From NCBI RefSeq assembly GCF_026410505.1, contig NZ_JAPMIU010000006.1, positions 174,059-238,058 on the forward strand: a stretch of 64,000 nt of DNA, given 5' to 3'. A program made the translations under genes and the position numbers. Shown in pieces: positions 61,129 through 64,000 of the stretch. Below the pieces are notes generated by a model, which worked only from the letters and a program-made list of their open reading frames with translations, was not told the DNA's origin and searched no databases. Each line of letters opens with the position of its first letter. Positions within the stretch are counted from its first letter, which is position 1. This DNA is from Frateuria hangzhouensis (lineage in GTDB: Bacteria > Pseudomonadota > Gammaproteobacteria > Xanthomonadales > Rhodanobacteraceae).

Positions 61129-61479
61129 ATGAAAATCCTGCTTGCCTCCGCTCTGTTCCTGCTGGCCCCGATGGCCGCCCACGCCGCCTGCTCGCCGAAC
61201 GATTTCGCGGTGCAGGACTTCAAGATCGCCGCCAGCGGCGGTCGCCTGAGCCTGAAGGGCCAGCTGGTCAACCATTGCGCCGAGCCGGCGGCCGCGCAGA
61301 TCGCGATCCAGGCCAAGGACGCCAGCGGCAAGGTGCTCGTCAGCAAAAAGGGCTGGCCGGCCGGTACCGCCAACATCGCCCCGGGCCAGTCGGTCGATTT
61401 CGACCTCGGCCGCCTGTTCCGCTACCAGTCCGACATGCAAAGCTTCACCGCCGGCGTGGCCACCGTCCGCACCTGGTAA
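61129..61479 (+). CDS. Small exported protein, FxLYD/immunoglobulin-like
   Basis: 116 residues. Signal peptide about 1-19 (ILLASALFLLAPMAAHA). The mature part is a predicted beta sandwich (DFAVQDFKIAASGGRLSLKG, QLVNHCAEPAAAQIAIQAKD, GKVLVSKKGWPAG, VDFDLGRLFRY) resembling FxLYD-type domains. Two Cys (CSPNDF, NHCAEP) may pair. Function unknown. Ends 23 bp before a bidirectional terminator. Confidence 0.72.
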   Translation: MKILLASALFLLAPMAAHAACSPNDFAVQDFKIAASGGRLSLKGQLVNHCAEPAAAQIAIQAKDASGKVLVSKKGWPAGTANIAPGQSVDFDLGRLFRYQSDMQSFTAGVATVRTW

Positions 61480-61502
61480 CCGATTGACTGGATGCACCCT
61501 GC

Positions 61503-61528
61503 AAAAAGGCCCCGATCGGGGCCTTTTT
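61503..61528. terminator. Bidirectional intrinsic terminator
   Basis: AAAAAGGCCCC and GGGGCCTTTTT pair around GATC, giving T runs on both strands. It lies between the convergent small exported protein gene and the M13 peptidase gene and can serve both. Confidence 0.92.
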
Positions 61529-61619
61529 GTTGCCTGGGTGACAGACCCGCTACACGGCGACGGGCCTGAGACGGGATAGAGACCTTCCCTCGTGGAAAGA
61601 AGGAAGGTCCGATGGCGCG

Positions 61620-63713
61620 CTACCAGATGTGCACGCGTTGCTTGGGATCGAGATACAGCTTCTGCCCGGGCTTGGGGTCGAATGCCTGATACCACGCGTC
61701 GATGTTGCGCACGGTCTGGGCGCGGTAGCGGCCCGGTGCGTGGCCATCGGTGATGATCTGCTGGCGCAACGCGGCGTCGCGGGTCTTGCTGCGCCAGGAC
61801 TGCGCGTAGGCCAGGAAGAATCGCTGCGCGCCGGTCAGGCCGTGGAGCACCGGCGCGGGCTTGCCGCCCAGGGATTTCTGGTAGGCGATCCACGCCGCGG
61901 TGAGGCCGGAGACGTCGGCGATGTTCTCGCCCAGCGTCTGCTGGCCGTTGATGTGCAGCCCGGGCAGCGGCTCGTAGGCGTTGTACTGCTCGACCAGCTT
62001 CTGCCCGGCGGCCTTGAAGTGCGCCAGGTCCTCCGGCGTCCACCAGTTGGCCAGGCGGCCCTGGGCGTCGAACTCCGAGCCCATGTTGTCGAAGCTGTGG
62101 CTGATCTCGTGGCCGATCACCGCGCCGATCGAGCCGTAGTTGGCGGCCGCGTCGGCCTTCGGGTCGAAGAACGGCGCTTCCAGGATCGCCGCCGGGAAGT
62201 TCAGCGCGTTCTGCAATGGCAGGTTCACCGCGTTGACCGTCTGCGGGGTCATCCACCACTCGCCGCGGTCCACGCTCTGGCCGAGCTTGGCCTTCTGGTG
62301 GCGGAACTCCTGCTCGCCCGCGCGCAGGTGGTTGCCCAGCGCATCGTCCGGCTTGATCACCAGCGCGCTGTAGTCGCGCCAGGTTTCCGGGTAGCCCACG
62401 CCGACCTTGAGCGACTCGATCTTGGCCTTGGCCTTCTGCTTGGTCGCGTCGGTCATCCAGTCGAGCTGGCCCACGCGCTCGTCGAAGGCGGCCAGGATGT
62501 TCTTGACCATGTCCTGCACCTGCGCCTTGGACGCGGGCGGGAAGTACTTCTCCACGTAGATCTGCCCGACCGCGTCGCCCAGGTCGTTGTTGACCGCGCC
62601 GATCGCCCGCTTCCAGCGGTCGCGCTGCTTGGGCGTGCCGGTCAGGGTGTGGCCGTAGAACTCGAAGCTGGCGTCGGCGTAGGCCTTGGGCAGCAGGCCG
62701 GCGCCTTCGTTGATGGTGTGGAAAGTGAGGTAGTCCTTCCAGGTCTGGAGCGGCTCGCTGGCGACCAGGGCGGACAGGCCGCGGATCGCGTCCGGCTGCC
62801 AGGCGTCGATCACCGGCTGGCCTGCCAGGCCCGCGGCCTCGAAGTAGGCGTTCCAGTCCATGCCCGGCGCCTTCTGCGCATAGGCGCTGGCCGGCCACGG
62901 GTTGTTCGCCTTGTGCACGTCCTCGGTCTCGATCAGGCTGGCCTGCGCCTTGGCGATCTTCATTTCGAGGGCGAAGATCGCATCCGCCTTGGCCTGGGCG
63001 TCGGCTACGCCGGCGCGCTGCAGGGTAGCGGCGACATAGGCCTTGTACTTGTCGCGGAAGCCGGCCATCTCCGCGTCGTCTTTCAGGTAGTAATCGCGGT
63101 TGGGCATCCCCAGGCCACCCTGCAACAGGTAGGCGATGTTGTGCGAGGGGTCTTCCAGGCCCTGCGCCACGAACAGGCCGAACAGGTGCCCGGTGTGGTA
63201 GTTGGTCGCGTTGATCGGGTCGACGTCGGCGCGCAACTGGCCGCCCAGCACGCGCGAGAGGTCGGTGCGGGTGCGGATGGCGTCGATCTTGCCGAGCTCC
63301 GGCTTGAGCGGCGCGAGGCCGGCCTTTTCGATCGCGCCTTCGTTCATGAAAGCGGCGTAGTAGTCGGCGATCTTGCGCTGGTTGCTGCCGGCGGCCGGGT
63401 GGCTGGCGCCGGCGTCGCGGACGATCTGGGCGTTGCGCTTCTCGGCTTTCTGGAACACCTGCAGAAAGATGCCGGTGCTGGCGCGGTCGGCCGGGATCAC
63501 CGCGTTCTTGCGCCAGGTGCCGTTGGCGTAGTTGTCGAAATCGTCGCCCGGCTGCACCGAGCGGTCCATACCGGCGAGGTCCACGCCGATCGCGTGCCCG
63601 ATCGGGATGCCCGACGGCGCCTCGTCCTGACCCGCGGCCGCCGCGAACGCGCCCGCACTCACCGCCGAACCGCACAGCAGCGCGGTGGCAGCCACCCATC
63701 GAATCGCTTGCAT
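61620..63713 (-). CDS. pepO: M13-family zinc endopeptidase (PepO/neprilysin type)
   Basis: 697 residues. Exported (hydrophobic N-terminus MQAIRWVAATALLCGSAVSA; a lipoprotein is possible but the lipobox ALLC is poor). M13 N domain, then catalytic domain with VIGHEISHSFDNMGSEFD (zinc His535, His539), GENIADVSGL (Glu596) and C-terminal QRVHIW (usually CxxW in eukaryotic neprilysin). Cleaves small peptides in the periplasm. Start 63713 has GGAG nine bases upstream; ten more codons are open before it. Confidence 0.95.
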   Translation of the reverse strand: MQAIRWVAATALLCGSAVSAGAFAAAAGQDEAPSGIPIGHAIGVDLAGMDRSVQPGDDFDNYANGTWRKNAVIPADRASTGIFLQVFQKAEKRNAQIVRDAGASHPAAGSNQRKIADYYAAFMNEGAIEKAGLAPLKPELGKIDAIRTRTDLSRVLGGQLRADVDPINATNYHTGHLFGLFVAQGLEDPSHNIAYLLQGGLGMPNRDYYLKDDAEMAGFRDKYKAYVAATLQRAGVADAQAKADAIFALEMKIAKAQASLIETEDVHKANNPWPASAYAQKAPGMDWNAYFEAAGLAGQPVIDAWQPDAIRGLSALVASEPLQTWKDYLTFHTINEGAGLLPKAYADASFEFYGHTLTGTPKQRDRWKRAIGAVNNDLGDAVGQIYVEKYFPPASKAQVQDMVKNILAAFDERVGQLDWMTDATKQKAKAKIESLKVGVGYPETWRDYSALVIKPDDALGNHLRAGEQEFRHQKAKLGQSVDRGEWWMTPQTVNAVNLPLQNALNFPAAILEAPFFDPKADAAANYGSIGAVIGHEISHSFDNMGSEFDAQGRLANWWTPEDLAHFKAAGQKLVEQYNAYEPLPGLHINGQQTLGENIADVSGLTAAWIAYQKSLGGKPAPVLHGLTGAQRFFLAYAQSWRSKTRDAALRQQIITDGHAPGRYRAQTVRNIDAWYQAFDPKPGQKLYLDPKQRVHIW

Positions 63714-63809
63714 TTGATTTGCTCCGCCGTTGGAAACAGGCATCCACGATAGCGGCGAACCGGCAAGGGTGCGTGCATGACCTGTGGGCTATCCAGCCGG
63801 CGGGATTTC

Positions 63810-63880
63810 GTAGGGGCCCACTTGTGGGCGATGTTTTGGCGGGGCACCAGAGCCGGGAGCATCGCCCACAAGTGGGCTCC
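63810..63880. repeat. Palindromic doublet, family C
   Basis: Left copy GTAGGGGCCCACTTGTGGGC followed by GATG, right copy CATCGCCCACAAGTGGGCTC followed by CTTG, in opposite orientation. It lies upstream of the M13 peptidase gene. The remaining bases to 64000 show no gene. Confidence 0.8.
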
Positions 63881-64000
63881 TTGTATGTTGCTCACGCACA
63901 CACAGAGGTGCGAACCAAGCAAGTGTGTTTCCGGGGAGGCCGTGGGCTCCTTGAGGCGAAATCTTCGACCTCGTCTGTAGAGCGGCCCCCCGCCTCATTG

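Overview
The window is a GC-rich stretch of a gammaproteobacterial chromosome, most likely Lysobacterales/Xanthomonadales (Rhodanobacteraceae- or Xanthomonadaceae-like). The basis is gene order (rplK-rplA-rplJ-rplL-rpoB; ychF-pth-rplY-prs-tRNA-ispE-lolB against hemA-prfA), a three-part pnt transhydrogenase, a UPF0761 protein with the long C-terminal extension seen in xanthomonads, and many palindromic intergenic repeats. No prophage, insertion sequence, CRISPR array or rRNA operon was seen. The assignment is inference from gene content; no database search was possible.

Layout. 1-8914 is a minus-strand translation block: tRNA-Tyr, tRNA-Gly, tRNA-Thr, tuf, tRNA-Trp, secE, nusG, rplK, rplA, rplJ, rplL and the start of rpoB (cut by the window edge). 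9106-18334 is a mixed region: trxC, a hydrolase/monooxygenase pair, selO, a YkgJ-type protein, rsuA-rsmC, the ergothioneine pair egtB-egtD and two small exported proteins. 18489-30595 is a housekeeping block: ychF, pth, rplY, prs, tRNA-Gln, an unusual GNAT-IspE fusion, lolB and a TPR lipoprotein, divergent from hemA, prfA and a GT41/OGT-like glycosyltransferase. 30764-38510 holds an exported S33-type hydrolase, an ECF sigma module, yihY-tlpA-acyP, wrbA and an AidB-like acyl-CoA dehydrogenase.

38564-43976 is the most system-like part. It is a six-gene minus-strand stressosome cassette, rsbR-rsbS-rsbT-(ATPase+SpoIIE phosphatase)-histidine kinase-hybrid histidine kinase, with stop/start overlaps or gaps of a few bases throughout. 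RsbR/RsbS would form the sensory scaffold, RsbT would be released by phosphorylation, the phosphatase would reset the complex, and the output appears to be rewired into a two-component phosphorelay with no local DNA-binding regulator.

44123-50374 holds a half-size asparaginase, an exported M4 metalloprotease with two PPC domains, sufT, a small membrane protein and pntB-pntAb. The third transhydrogenase gene, pntAa, lies at 57131-58222. The 6.7 kb between pntAb and pntAa holds only opposite-strand genes: an ECF43-like sigma factor with a TPR Ser/Thr kinase, a membrane protein behind a 21-bp palindrome, a small exported protein with an apparent start-proximal frameshift, and a second ECF sigma / membrane anchor / DUF3106 module. 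The window ends with cdd, a nitroreductase, an Xni-like exonuclease, a Nudix hydrolase, a small exported protein and an M13 peptidase.

Four families of intergenic palindromic doublets occur. At one locus the repeat supplies the stop codons of both convergent neighbours. At another it sits inside a local duplication of the end of an anti-sigma-like gene and of acyP.
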